Shown in pieces: positions 21,474 through 34,227 of a stretch of DNA of 64,000 nt. Position 1 is the first letter of the stretch. Each line of letters opens with the position of its first letter. Under the pieces are notes generated by a model. It had not been told where the DNA came from. It saw nothing but the letters and a program-made list of their open reading frames with translations, and did no database searches. The translations under genes were made by a program, and so were the position numbers. The DNA comes from Simmondsia chinensis. Taxonomy: Eukaryota > Streptophyta > Magnoliopsida > Caryophyllales > Simmondsiaceae. The stretch lies in contig JAGTTD010000008.1 of the NCBI GenBank assembly GCA_018398585.1, forward strand, positions 23,087,172 to 23,151,171. The letters are read 5' to 3'.

Positions 21474-24400
21474 GTGTATTACCGGAACGTAACTTCAGAC
21501 CATTCACCGATGGTCAGAACCAGGAGGTCAAGTGCCCTTACACATGAGGAACAAGAAGGCCTAGCCTTAATTGGATCCCCACCTGAGCATCCTCTTGAAC
21601 ATAGCCCTATAACTAATGGGGATGAAGCTATTCGCTGCGGCGTCAGTGAAAACAGTGGTGATGATGATATCTCAGAAGATGAACGCATTGGGCTTGATGG
21701 CCATTCTCGAAAGAGTTTCATGGTTATGCTCAAGTGCCGTTTAGAAATCGTGGATCAAAGGGTCCAACAAACTATACGAGAGGCCCTTGAGAAACAACGT
21801 GGTGAAATAGAGCACAATCTAGCAGCCCAGTGTGGAACCTATGCCGCCATGAGAGTCGTGATAAATGACGTTGGAACCTTAATGAATGAAAGGCTTCATA
21901 AAAGACCTGGTAGAGTCATAGTTGAGATGAACTCAACCTTATCTTCAACTGCTACCCTTATCGCTAAGTATGCGGCAAGACAGTACTTGTGGAGGAGCCT
22001 ATCCTGCCCAGACAAACTAAGGTTCATAATGGCTTTGTCTAAACTGTTAGAGAGGACATTAGGCAACCTAGGCTTAAACTTCCTCCGTCATTTCCAATTG
22101 GATACCCATATAATGATCATTTGAGTTCACGATTACCAATTTCTCGGATTGACTACATAGTCCCGGAGACATCGGAAAACCCTATTGTGGCTAACACAAG
22201 TGTTACAAACTTGGAATCCAGCTATAGGAATGACAATGTGCCCCTTGGGGTTGTTAGACCGTCGAATCAAGGTTTATCTCTTGCGCCAAGGGATCTCAAC
22301 CCCAATGTGTTGATGTCACCTGCCCTCGAGACAAGAGGGCATAACAGTTCATGCCCTCCTCAAGTCAGAGAGGGTGCCTTGAGGTCCACTAAAGCCCTTG
22401 AGACAAGAGGGCAAGGATAGGTACTCGTTTCTGGGAACTAGGTCTTTCTTTCTAAACCTCTTCATACTTATCACAATGGGGGGAAATAACAACCCATGTC
22501 CTTAAGATCAAAACTTGGGTATTGAATAAGCAAGGATGAATCAACAGCCTGCTAACATTGGTGTGCTCTCAAACATGCCATATAACCCGTCTGTTGGAAC
22601 ATACCTCATGGCCAATCAAATGTATGGCCAAAATGATCAAGGGGGTTACCCTGGCTATGGGGGTAGCAACCGTTCCCACACCCAATTATGATGGGAGCTC
22701 AGGGGTATGCTGTAGATCCCCCTCAAGATCCTCATCCACTTAAGGGGCATTGGTAGGCACATTACCATGTGCCAAATCTACCCCACTAGAATCTATTGGC
22801 CACCCTTATGGAACAGATGTATGGGCTAGGCCTCACGAGGGTCAATAGACCCTTGAACAGTAAACCTCACCTTGACTATGTTGACAGGGGTTATCCATTC
22901 CCTCGAAGATACAAAATCCCCACGTCTACCCTTTTCTTAGAAGAGGGAACTGTGTCTGCCCTTTAGTATTTCGCAAGGTGTAATTGGCAATGTAGGGAAT
23001 CCGCTGACAATTAGTATCTCAAACTCAGGATGTTCCCCAGTTCTTTTAACAGGGACCGCTTTTCAGTGGTACTTTAGCCTAGCATCTATTTCCATTTACC
23101 ATATGGATGATATGGCTAGGCAATTCCAGGCCCAGATCCCAAGAATGGAACTAGGAACTTCCATGTATGACCTAGCTTGAATGATACAAAAGCCAAGTGA
23201 ATCGATGGAAGAGTACATTAATCGGTTCTAGAAAGCCGGGTTAAAATGCACATTACCCTTCCTGAAGTTAAATATGCATCCTAGCCATGAATGGCTTAGA
23301 TATTGAATTTAGGAAGAAGTTTGATGGCTCCAACTTCACGGTGCTTCTACTGCTGGCAGAATGTGCTATTACAAGGCTATTCTAAAAGAAGAAAGTCTCA
23401 TGAAAAATAGCATGTATGGAACCTATGTACACCACTTAACTGAAGAGGATGAAGATCGTCCTTACAAAATTGACTTTGCTGAGTACGTCAAGGGACCTCT
23501 TATGGTTTTGCAATCCTTTGGTAAAAAAGGATATCAAAGCTAGGAAGTCATATCAATCCCAAGACTTGAGGAAGTACTCATTTAACCTCTAAAGAGGTGG
23601 TGTAGTATTTGATTGGATTTGAGGCAAATAACAAACTCAAGATTCAGGGCAAACGCAGAAAGTCTGATCCCAATTCAAGGAAGGGGAAGGCATATTGTAC
23701 ATGGCATGATTAGTTGACTCATTCGATAAAACTCTACATGATCTTTAGAAATGTGGTTCAAGATGCCATAGAGGCAATGGAATTAATTTTCCTTAGAGAA
23801 GGACAGATGGGTATTGATAAGGACTCTTTCTCTAGTCCTGCCCAATTTATTATAATTGAGGCAATAAAGCCTTATAGTATCTATGACAACCAAACTAATG
23901 ATAAATCTCTATGCAAGATGAGTGAAGACAAAGATACTTTAGCGGTAGCCAACGCTTTGTTTGACAGACTACTAGAGAGGGGGATACTTAGGTTTCCCAG
24001 AACCTCTATAGAATTGTCAAATGATTACTATAAGTGGCACATCACGACTGAGCACTCGAAGCATGACTATGCCACCTTCGGTAGAATCTTGAAGAAGCAA
24101 TTCGAGGAGGGATCTATCCCTAAGAGGAGTTAGTAATGCGAACATTCATAGAGGACCATTGGCAAATTGTCTTCGCTACCAAGAAGCTAGCATAAGCAGG
24201 CGTTGAGGAAGCTCTTGCGCCTCATTTATGACCTTTCTTAGCTGACCACAGAAATATTATAAGAGGCCCCTCAAGGAGGAAAATTCCTTACTAGTTGGAC
24301 TTGCCCGTGGAATTCGTACTACGATGGTTTGAAAACTAAGTTTAATGTGGAGCTAGGGATCATCAAGAATCTCTTTCCCGAATTATTGCAAAACAAGCTA

Positions 24401-24720
24401 TTACTCTCGTAAGCGAGTGCTAAAATAATAGTGCAAAATATGAGGCTTTAACTATAGGCCTCAAGTCCCTTCTCGAGATGGAAGCCATAAGTGTAGATAT
24501 TAAAGGGCATTTGTAGCTAGTGGTCCATCAAGTGACAGGCGAATATAATGTTTGAACTATGTCTCTAATATATATATATTGAGGAAATTTAGTGAAGTCA
24601 AATTGGAGTTGATACCTAGAGTCGGGAACAAAGCAGCTAACAACCTTGCCCAATTAGATTCTAGCTATAGGTTGCCAAGAAAATGGTTTAAGGAATCCAT
24701 GGTCATTAAAAAAAAAAAGG
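21474..24720 (+). pseudogene. Tat-like Gypsy gag and pol remnants
   Basis: An ORF at 21474-22124 (216 codons, MYYRNVTSDHSPMVRTRRSS...) is the N-terminal part of gag. The gag core is at about 22930-23540, broken over frames: SLASISIYHMDDMARQFQ, LARQFQ-type words, ESMEEYINRF, KCTLPFLKL, then EEVWL-type and YKAILKEESLMKN-type words. 23714-24133 contains IFRNVVQDAIEAMEL and further conserved linker sequence. 24400-24690 reads SAKYEALTIGLKSLLEME and ANNLAQLDSSYRLPR, the additional RNase H of the Tat lineage. I could not recognise a protease or RT between 24133 and 24400, so a large part of pol is deleted. Many stops are present. Confidence 0.75.
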
Positions 24721-24728
24721 GGGGGTGA

Positions 24729-24754
24729 GGGGGGGGGGGGGGGGGGGGGGGGGG
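24729..24754. repeat. G26 homopolymer
   Basis: Preceded by an A-run and a shorter G-run (24708-24725). Length may be unreliable. It lies just left of the 764-bp duplication and would favour slippage in sequencing or replication. Confidence 0.9.
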
Positions 24755-24768
24755 AGCACTTGAAGGAC

Positions 24769-26295
24769 AACCTTGAAATATTTGAGTCTCTCATATTTGA
24801 GAAAGGTGGCTAAAAATTGAGTAGGTTCCAATGAGTGCTTTGAGGCACGAAATGAACATAAGAAACATGCTGCGAATTTGAGGAAGCCTATTATTGAATA
24901 TTTCAAAGATCGTCAAAAGTTCAGTATGAAGAAAAAACTAAAATTAAAGGTGTATAATCATCAGTTTCACAAGGAATCTAGTGAATTATACAAAATGGAT
25001 GCCAGTGGAATCCTTGTCAAGTGCCTAGACAAAGAACAAGTATGCTAGTCATGGTACGGGTTTTAGAATCAGTGTCCAAAAAAACCAATTATTTAGTTTA
25101 AATTAAAAAAAGTAAAATATTTTTTTTATATTTGTTGTCTGATCATATTTTATGCATCAAACATACATGTGATTGTTTTCTAATGCATTCCATGAGATGG
25201 ACATAGTCCAAGATGCCATGTCAAGTTTAGTTTAAGTGATCAATGAGATTGAGCCACGAGTAGACTTAAATCAAAAAAGCAACATGTCATCAAACTATAT
25301 TCATAATCAGTGACAAGTTTGGATAACCTATCTAATAAGATTATAATATGATACTTTAAATGACTTGTCTTTGTCATGTAGATAGGGATCCAAAAGTGTT
25401 TTGGTGGTGTTTACAATTAAATTGATACATTGAACTGGACCATATGAATTATTTGTGTCTAAACTACTATCATAAATAATTAATTCACCTTGTATTGTTT
25501 AAATGACAACTCTAAATCTTGAAAACATTATGAACCTTGAAATATTTGAGTCTCTCATATTTGAGAAAGGTGGCTAAAAATTGAGTAGGTTCCAATGAGT
25601 GCTTTGAGGCACGAAATGAACATAAGAAACATGCTGCGAATTTGAGGAAGCCTATTATTGAATATTTCAAAGATCGTCAAAAGTTCAGTATGAAGAAAAA
25701 ACTAAAATTAAAGGTGTATAATCATCAGTTTCACAAGGAATCTAGTGAATTATACAAAATGGATGCCAGTGGAATCCTTGTCAAGTGCCTAGACAAAGAA
25801 CAAGTATGTTAGTCATGGTACGGGTTTTAGAATCAGTGTCCAAAAAAACCAATTATTTAGTTTAAATTAAAAAAAGTAAAATATTTTTTTTATATTTGTT
25901 GTCTGATCATATTTTATGCATCAAACATACATGTGATTGTTTTCTAATGCATTCCATGAGATGGACATAGTCCAAGATGCCATGTCAAGTTTAGTTTAAG
26001 TGATCAATGAGATTGAGCCACGAGTAGACTTAAATCAAAAAAGCAACATGTCATCAAACTATATTCATAATCAGTGACAAGTTTGGATAACCTATCTAAT
26101 AAGATTATAATATGATACTTTAAATGACTTGTCTTTGTCATGTAGATAGGGATCCAAAAGTGTTTTGGTGGTGTTTACAATTAAATTGATACATTGAACT
26201 GGACCATATGAATTATTTGTGTCTAAACTACTATCATAAATAATTAATTCACCTTGTATTGTTTAAATGACAACTCTAAATCTTGAAAACATTAT
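24769..26295 (+). repeat. 764-bp tandem duplication spanning a Gypsy/Copia junction
   Basis: 24769-25531 and 25532-26295 are nearly identical; I saw only a one-base T difference and tatgctag versus tatgttag. Each copy starts with Gypsy integrase sequence (AANLRKPIIEYFKDRQKFS..., KCLDKEQV) and runs across the Copia LTR start (25043 and 25807). Only the second copy continues into the rest of the LTR. The near identity contrasts with the strong divergence between the two Copia LTRs, so the duplication is much younger or an assembly product. Confidence 0.9.
24780..25042 (+). pseudogene. Gypsy integrase N-terminal remnant
   Basis: Reads AANLRKPIIEYFKDRQKF, then FHKESSELYKMDASGILVKCLDKEQV in one frame, the stretch preceding the HHCC zinc domain of plant Gypsy integrases. 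It is cut off exactly where the Copia LTR begins (tgctag at 25043). A second copy lies at 25544-25806 in the tandem duplication. Confidence 0.75.
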
Positions 26296-26740
26296 GAACC
26301 TGTGCATGCAGTGTCAATTATTTTAGTTTACTAAAATGTTAGGTCTTTAATTATGTCCGAAGTCTTATGTACATTGGATAACGACATGTAGTGTAGCAAC
26401 AACAAGGGTTCAACATGGAGTCTGTAATCTCTTATGAGAAAAAGACGTCGTCTTAGCTGATTCGCAAGAATTTGAATAGGTTAAGAAAAATTTTGGCAAA
26501 AGTATTCCGTATGTTTGACAATTGGAATTAATGCAAAAGTTGTTCTCTATATTAATGAATTATTTAAGAAAAGCGAGTCAGGAACTAAAGAAAAACTGCG
26601 AGAAAAATAATGGTAGCAGTTAGAATTATTTTTCTCATGGAAATCTACTATAGGGGTTAACAGTAGGTAAATGGTAATTTGGGAATTAACGAATAAATAT
26701 ATTTATTTCTAGATTGTATTATAACTTATTTAGTGGACAT
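25807..26740 (+). repeat. 5' LTR of plus-strand Copia family A, first part
   Basis: Begins tgttagtcatgg and matches the 3' LTR 46229-47150 in block order, for example 'gaacctgtgcat..agtgt' (26296 and 46683) and 'aataaatatatttatttct' (26692 and 47081). It is interrupted by the RTE LINE at the 13-bp site atttagtggacat (26728-26740). Confidence 0.85.
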
Positions 26741-27134
26741 ACAACAACAACAACAGTCCCAATGCCATAGGGGCTCTCACACGAAGCAGGGCCCCGGGGG
26801 GAGAGGGGGGGTGGGGGGGTGGATGTACACAGCCTTCCCCCTTCTAGATGGAAGAGAGGCTGTTTCTGAGGAACCCCATCCTAAAGATCGAGTCGTCATG
26901 AGAACATGGTACCCTGGAAACCATGGAAGCCTCAAAACATCAGCTTAGGACAATGGGTTAAACTAGCAGTATAAAATATACCCCACAGAAGACATCTACA
27001 AGGCACATAGTAAAGCAAATAGTACAGGGCCAATAATAGCCGAATAATCGGGAAGAAACTAAACAACTTATAAGTGCACTACCTGGGGTTATGACCGCCT
27101 AGAAATCTTAAACTACCAGTCACTCGCCACTACT

Positions 27135-28700
27135 CTACGCTACCACATCTGCTACCCCTATGCCAGCCCTCCATCGTGCTCTATCTAAGGCCATCTCCTC
27201 CCTTAAGTTTAGGTGGGTTAGGTCGTGTCGGATCGTCTCCAGCCAACTCCTCTTTGGCCAGCCCCTCCCTCTTCTGCCTAGCGTAGTATGCAGCTGTTCA
27301 CACCTCCTAACTGGAGCAATGGTCGGTCTTCTGCTAACATGTCCAAACCATCTCAAGCAGTGCTCTCTCAATTTATCAGCGATCGAGGCTACACCTAATT
27401 TACCTCTGATTACATCGTTCCTGATCCTATCCTTCCTTGTGTGGCCACATATCTAGCGCAACATCCTCATCTCTACCACCTTCATTTTCTGTGTTTGATG
27501 TTGTTTTATTGGGCAACACTCTGCCCCATACAACATAGCCGGTCTCACTACCATCCTATAGTATTTTCCCTTTAGCTTTATCGGGAACTTTTTATCACAA
27601 AGCACCGAGGAGGCCATCTTCCACTTCTGCTAGCTTACGTTAATCCTGTTGTTGACATCCTCGTCAACCTCACCGTTTTGCTGTATCATGGAACCCAAGT
27701 ATCTGAAACTCTCCTTACTGAGTACGGTCTCGGATTCTATCTTGACATCCCCTGTACTAGTCACGGTGGAATGGCCGAATTTGAATTCCAAGTACTCGGT
27801 CTTAGATCTGCTAATCCATAATCCCTTTGATTTCAAAGCGCTTCTCCATAATTCCAACTTCTTATATATGTCCGCTTGGGAGTCCCCAACTAAAACTATG
27901 TCATCTGTCAAAAGCATACACCAAGACACCTCTCCTTGGATGTGTCTAGTGAGCTCATCCATGCCTAGAATGAACAGAAAGAGACTCAAGGCAGAACCTT
28001 GGTGTACCCCAACTGTAATAGGGAAAGTGTCTGTCTCCCCTTCCCCTGTGCGCACATTAGTATGTGCCTCCTCATACATGTCTCGAATGGCCCGGATATA
28101 TGGCATGGGGATGCCTCTCCTACCCAAAACCCTCCATAGTACCCTCTTGGCACTCTATCATATGCCTTCTCCAAATTAGTGAAAACCATGTGGAGAACCT
28201 TTTGTCTCTCCCTATACAGCTCTATCGTCCGCCTTAAAAGGTGGATGGCTTCTATTGGTGATCTCCATGGTATAAACCCGAACTGGTTCTTAGTCACCTC
28301 CGTTTGTTGCCACAGCCTCCTTTCTATGACTCGGTCCCACAACTTGAGGGTGTGGCACATTAGTTTGATCCCCTGATAGTTGGCGCAATATTGGATGTCA
28401 CCTTTGTTCTTGTAGATTGGGACCAGTGTGCTCTTGCGCCATTCGTTAGGCATCTTCTTCCCCATAAGGATTTGTTTGAATAATTTTGTCATCCAACTGA
28501 TGCCCCTCTATCCAAGGCATTTCCATACCTCAATGGGTATCCCATCTGGACTAACTGCTCTTCACCTACCCATATGTTTTAGGGCTTCCTTGATGTCCTC
28601 TGGTGTAACTCGCCTATAATAGCAGCAGTTCTGATACTCCCCCGGTGTCTGGAGATCACCTAGAACTATCTCTGTGTCTCCCTGGTTGTTGAACAGATTT
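27135..28700 (-). pseudogene. RTE LINE reverse transcriptase, broken
   Basis: The order on the minus strand is PTLVPIYKNKGD, YQGIKLMCHTLKLWDRV, NQFGFIPWRSPIEAIHLLR, LEKAYDRVPR, GVHQGSALSLFLF, the active site LLTDDIVLV (both Asp kept, the preceding Ala reads Thr), FRYLGSMIQQNGEVD, and at the C-terminus RWFGHVSRRP...RGRGWPKRSW, a signature of plant RTE proteins. Frameshifts separate 27986-28492, 27630-28127 and 27135-27371. The protein would copy its own mRNA at a nicked target. Its 5' continuation is 34955-35157 beyond the inserted LTR element. Confidence 0.9.
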
Positions 28701-29468
28701 TGTTATAAAAAATATTAATGGAACAATCGACACACTCACGTAAAATTGCTGTCAAAATAGGCAGCAAAATATTTAAAGACAGTACTCAACATAATACCGA
28801 AACTAGGGGAAGAGCCTAGAATACCGACAAGCAATTAGAACATTCAACGAAGGAGAGAGTAATTGAAAAGATCTTACAAAATATGATGATATCGCACTGT
28901 GGTAAAGGCCACTATCCTAAAAGATGATTTCGCCGCTGCTCCGGTGCACACAGTATAATTGGCGGTTGTCCTCCAAGATTAACGTGATCCGACTCTTAAT
29001 GTGTACTCGTTAATTGCCGGGTAGGAGTGCCTTGAACTTTGCCCAAATTTTAGGAGAGAAAAATCGAGAGAGAGAGAGGGAGAGAGAGTGTGTGTGTGTA
29101 AGAGAGAGTATTTTTCTCTGGTTGTTATAGCTAATAGCATATATATAGCGTAGACAACGATAACAAGTATTAAACAAAAAACGAGTGCAATGAATTCTAG
29201 CAGCTATAAATGGTAACAATCATTAAGTCATCAGTTGTAATGAATTCCAACAGCTATAAACGTTAACAAGCATTAAGTCATTTAATGTACTGAATTCCAA
29301 CAGTCATAAACGGACATAATAATTTGAACAGCTATATTGTCATTGAATTTCCAACGGTCACAATTTTAATGACCCTAAAAGACTAATAACGGTAAACGCC
29401 CGGTAAATAGGCACTGTTTGAATTTTTTTCCATAACACTTAAGTTTAGCTTGTATCATTTTTTCAACA
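28701..29468 (-). repeat. 3' LTR of the LARD-like element
   Basis: Starts tgttataaaaaatatt and ends ttttttcaaca, and matches 34228-34949. A GA/GT-rich microsatellite lies at about 29066-29110, and TATATATA (minus strand) at about 29138-29148. Confidence 0.88.
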
Positions 29469-29694
29469 ATTCCCCACAAAGGATACAAGCAGAACAGAAC
29501 AAAGAAGAATAGATTGGGCAAAGGGAGTTCAGTTTTTCAATGCCGATGTCTCGCGACTTGAATTGTCACCTAGTGTAACCCAAGTTTGGGACCAATATCT
29601 TGTAAGGTGACATTCGTTTTGAACTTCACAAGGGGTTGCATAGTCTTCCACTTGGACACATACCAAACTCAAGATCTTGGCAACTCCTGCTGTT

Positions 29695-30115
29695 TGGCGC
29701 GTTTTATCGGCCATGCGCTCATCCTGGATATTCATAGGCGCTCTAGAAGGCAAGTTTTAAGTCTTCATGGGGAGCGGCCACACTCCCACACCTATATAGG
29801 TAGATCCCATCAAGTGCGTGTTATCGCACACCACCAAACATATAGCTATGGGTCCATTAAGAGCTAGAGCACAACCTTACTCCTTGGTAACATAATGACA
29901 ACTCATGCGGTTCGGCACGTTTTATCGACCATGCGCTCGTCCTGTATATTCATAGGCGCTCTAGAAAGCAAGTCTTGAATCTTCATAGGGAGCGGCCAGA
30001 CTTCCACACCTACATAGGTGGATCCCATCAAGTATGTGTTACTGCACACCACCAAACATATGGATATGGGTCCATTAAGAGCTAAAGCTCAACCTCACCC
30101 CCGGTAACATACAGA
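29695..30115. repeat. 218-bp tandem repeat inside the LARD-like element
   Basis: The block 'gttttatcg.ccatgcgctc.tcctg.atattcataggcgctctagaa ... ccaccaaacatat.g.tatgggtccattaagagcta' occurs at 29701 and 29919 (period 218). A partial third copy, with the 'caccaccaaacatatgg' part, follows near 30150. Confidence 0.85.
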
Positions 30116-30169
30116 CAGTGTCCATCAAGTGCAAGCCTCACTTACACCACCAAACATATGGTTATGGAA

Positions 30170-33100
30170 CCGTCTCCGCACTGTCACACCATAGGAAGGG
30201 ACAACATAAAACACAGTGCATTTCTTGAATGAAACTATGACTTTTCACATTGAACCTGTTAAAACCAAGTTGGATACATCACAGTTTATTTGTGAATAGA
30301 CTTTAGTCCTGTCCCCCTTGATGTTTTTTCAATCAATGGATCCACAAGGTTCTTTTCAGACCTTACACAATCTAGTGATATTACTTTCTTTCTAGTAAAT
30401 CGTTTATGATCTTATGTCTGAGACGAATAGGTCTCCTCCTGCCAAACCCATCAAGTGTGCAGTGTCCACACCACCCGTCATAAACTATAGGTTGGGTTAA
30501 AGCATCATGCTCAACCATCATACCTGACATTTCACATTGTATTGCAACAAAGTGGTACTTGAGAGTTGACCATTGCCAACGTCAATCACGAGTTGTTCTT
30601 ACCCCTACATTGAGGTATCTACAATAAGCTATTAAACAACTAGCTCCAACGCCTGCCAACTCCAACAAAAGTCAGTATAACACAATAGTGGAGCAAATAT
30701 CATATCAATAAAATCATATCTCCACCCCAAGTACTCAAATAGTACACATCGTACGTATATCGTACACACAGTTGGCCTAAAAACATATACCGCAAACTTG
30801 TCAATCCACATATCATCACAATTGTGAAACATTATCATCTCAAATCAATTAGATCATCACCAGTTTAGGTCACAAATGACCATATACCCATTTTCGTCGT
30901 ACTTAGAGTACATGCATTATTATCATCAAGGGTTGTCCATGTACTATCAATATTGTATAAGATATTTGGTGATCTTAAGAGAAAGAGGTACAAGAGATCA
31001 TAATTCACAAGGTGCCTTTTACAATTCAACTTAAGGCAACCCAAGCTTTTGCATCGTCAAGCTATTTACACTAACTTTGGACAGTCACCAAAATAATATT
31101 TTCATCATAATCAATTTCCATGAGCTAGCTATAACTAGCAAGCATTGGCAAAAACACAATAATCAAAAAGATTATGATCAAACAATATATCTCATAGGCT
31201 CTCAAGTGCTCTTCCAACCCCCACAACGGAATGTCTCACACTACATTTCTAAGCCATTCAATTTTTCTACTTGTTAACTCAATCTTTAAGGACAACTAAA
31301 CAATGCAGGCTTCAAAGAGGTGTCAGAACATATAGCTCACTAATGAGCCTAAATACATTGTGATTAGTAGAATATCTCTCATTGATATCAGACATCCAAC
31401 ACAACAAGGAATCTATTACAATGTAAATCCCATTCATAGTACTTCACTAGTACTTCAGCAATTTAACTAGAGCACTTCAATATTCATCATTTGGATCAAT
31501 GTATGTAGACTAGATCTACCACTGACATAAAAAATAGTAGGATGAATGTTGTGTTTTTCATCAAACCATAATGCTATCAATCACTTTAGTGTATTTGGCT
31601 TATGACACGATGCCACGTTTTTCTCCTCATCAAGTGAACATTAGGGTCATATAGTAGGTCATCCAAATGACCAACACGCGCATACAAAATATGACAATAA
31701 CCCAAAAAAGGTATCTAGACTCAAGCCAAATACCAAGCCTATAATTTATCAGGGTTCTCATATGACCCTCACCTTACCCCTTTCACAAAAACTAGAAAAG
31801 AAGACACGAAACAATGATCCTAAGGGCATAATAAGTCTCTAACGACAACACAAGTCCACATATGACTCATACATATCATCTTTTTCCAATCACAAGCTAA
31901 AATTAAGCAAAACAGTCAAAAAACCAGCAAAATACCAGTATAGACAGCAACATTCAGAAACTAATGTCATAATTTGCAGTATGTACACAACATACAGTAG
32001 TTGCACATCATAAACAGCAAGTATTACTCCAGTACTTGCAAAATCCAGCATTTAAAAGTCCATAACAGCATGTACATAAGCATCTTACAGCCCACAATCT
32101 ATATATGACAACATGGACAGCAACACATAGCCACAACAATATGTAGCAGTACATTCACCTTGAAAAGGACATGTTTCAACACTTAAAATAACATGATTTT
32201 CATCATTTCAAGTAACATGTAACAACAAGTTCACAATACTTCAAACATGGCCATGGGAAATACACGAGACACATTAACATGGAGATTAACACAAAAAATC
32301 ACACATAGATCTCCAATAACTCACAAGTCCTATTGGCCCTTTACAATGATCAACTATTTCAATAGGTCACTCAAATATATGCAAGAAAACAACTCTCACA
32401 TACAAGGTTAATCTGATGGTTAAAACTCAAACATACCATGCTTTACCAACACAAGGGATTCAAGATGTGCAGCTAGACATGCTTAACCTAAGAGTTGCCA
32501 ATTCTAGGTTCAAGACTCCACTCTTGAATTTAGCATCAATTTACTTTTTCCTTTCTCATTTTCGTAAATAATATCCAAGTTCTCTTGACATCTTACTTCA
32601 AAGGGCTGGGATTTGAAATTAGTAGTTTGCAAATTGCAAGGCTGCTTCATGCAGATTGAATTACTTTACAATTTTACTTAACACACCTTCCCAATTGAAA
32701 TCTCCTAAATCCCTTTTTGGGGGAAAAAAAAACATTCAACTTTTTTTTTTTTTCACATGTAAAAAGTACATATATGCACTTGATTCTGCAAGTTTTGTCA
32801 AATGCTTCTATATTTTCGGGGATGGAAACAAGGCATACCCCGCGGGTACCTGCCACCGCCTCCTACCCATTATATCGGGCTCATATCCTTTTTCGAATCT
32901 AGTACTTAGTCATTCCAAAAATTAATTTTATGTTTGTGGGTCTATCCTTTGATCACTAGTTTTAACCTTAATTTAGCCGTTAACTTTCAATTTATTTTTG
33001 AATGCCCACTCTACTGCCAATTGTTTTTACACCCTTTAAGAATGTCAGTGGGTTTCTGTGAATGATTAGTAATCTCTCTAAGACTTGAATCAACATACCT

Positions 33101-34227
33101 CATGATCTAACATATTGATAATCATGTTTAACCACAAAGAAATCTCCACCTCAAGCTCTCATGTCACTCTTCTATCTTACACTCAAGTTGGCAATTACTT
33201 AAAACACATGAGATTATTGTCTTTTATGTATCTCTATTAGGGTGAAGTATCATTACTGCAACCTAATTAGATAAAAACCAATATAATTTACACTGTCCTT
33301 TTAGAAGTCCAAACTAATGCAATCCACACAAGTTCTTGCAAAATTATCATTATTATCTTACTCCGCTATACTCCCCCACATTTTGCTAGCTTGAGGCATA
33401 ATGCATATGAATGTGAGTTTATCTAAATAACATATGCAACTTAATATGTGTACCATATGAGACAATGGAACTCAGTTAAGTATATCATTTTCCATGCTAT
33501 ATATGCAAGAATGAAACTACAAATTAGAGTGTAAATTTTCATTTGAGACAACATTGTCATAAATGCTAGCAAACATATCACAGGAACAAAAATGATAGAA
33601 TTTAGATTATTAAAAGGTATGTCTACTTAATTTAGACAATATTTCCATACTCAAACTTCAAAAACATGTGCCCAAGTCAATTTTAACATCAATTCAAATT
33701 TTTATTTATATTAATTTTTTTTTGTTTTGGGGAACAAATGACGCACACTTAAAAAAAAACTCTTCACCATTCATTTTATGCATCAGATTATTTAATCCAT
33801 TGATCGAAACCATTAGACCCACCATTAACACAATGTTTGTAGATACTAGGATTCACCACCGCAACTACACTATTCAATTCAAATCGACGAATCGCGTTCA
33901 TACTAATGAATGAAATCATAAGACAAATCCTAAAAGTACAATCAAAATTGAAAACAATCGCACCGGTATTACCCTAGTTCTTGGTATAGTACAACCATCT
34001 TCCAAGGAGATAATCAGTGTGTATTTAAATTTAATATATTTTAATTTCTGGGTCGTTCGATTTTGTTCCATTTATCAGTGTGATTCACACAGAACACCAA
34101 GAGGGCATAGAGAAGGGGGAAGAAATTTTTTTTTTCCATCTCTTTTTATGTATTTGTTGGTATGTCTCTGTGACCCATTTATCAATTTTTTATGCTAATT
34201 TTTTTTGTTCAAATCGTCTTTTAGATT
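30170..34227. other. Interior of the LARD-like element, no coding motif seen
   Basis: AT-rich sequence with only short, unrelated ORFs (longest about 89 codons at 32656-32925). I found no zinc knuckle, D-S-G, YVDD or integrase motif on either strand. The sequence is not simple repeat. It looks like unique non-coding cargo. Confidence 0.6.

Noticed and set aside
24706..24906. Minus-strand ORF with a run of prolines
   Set aside because: Produced by translating the G26 homopolymer; the rest is antisense to Gypsy integrase.
27160..28619. Plus-strand ORFs of 98-176 codons
   Set aside because: Antisense to the RTE reverse transcriptase, which has clear conserved motifs on the minus strand.
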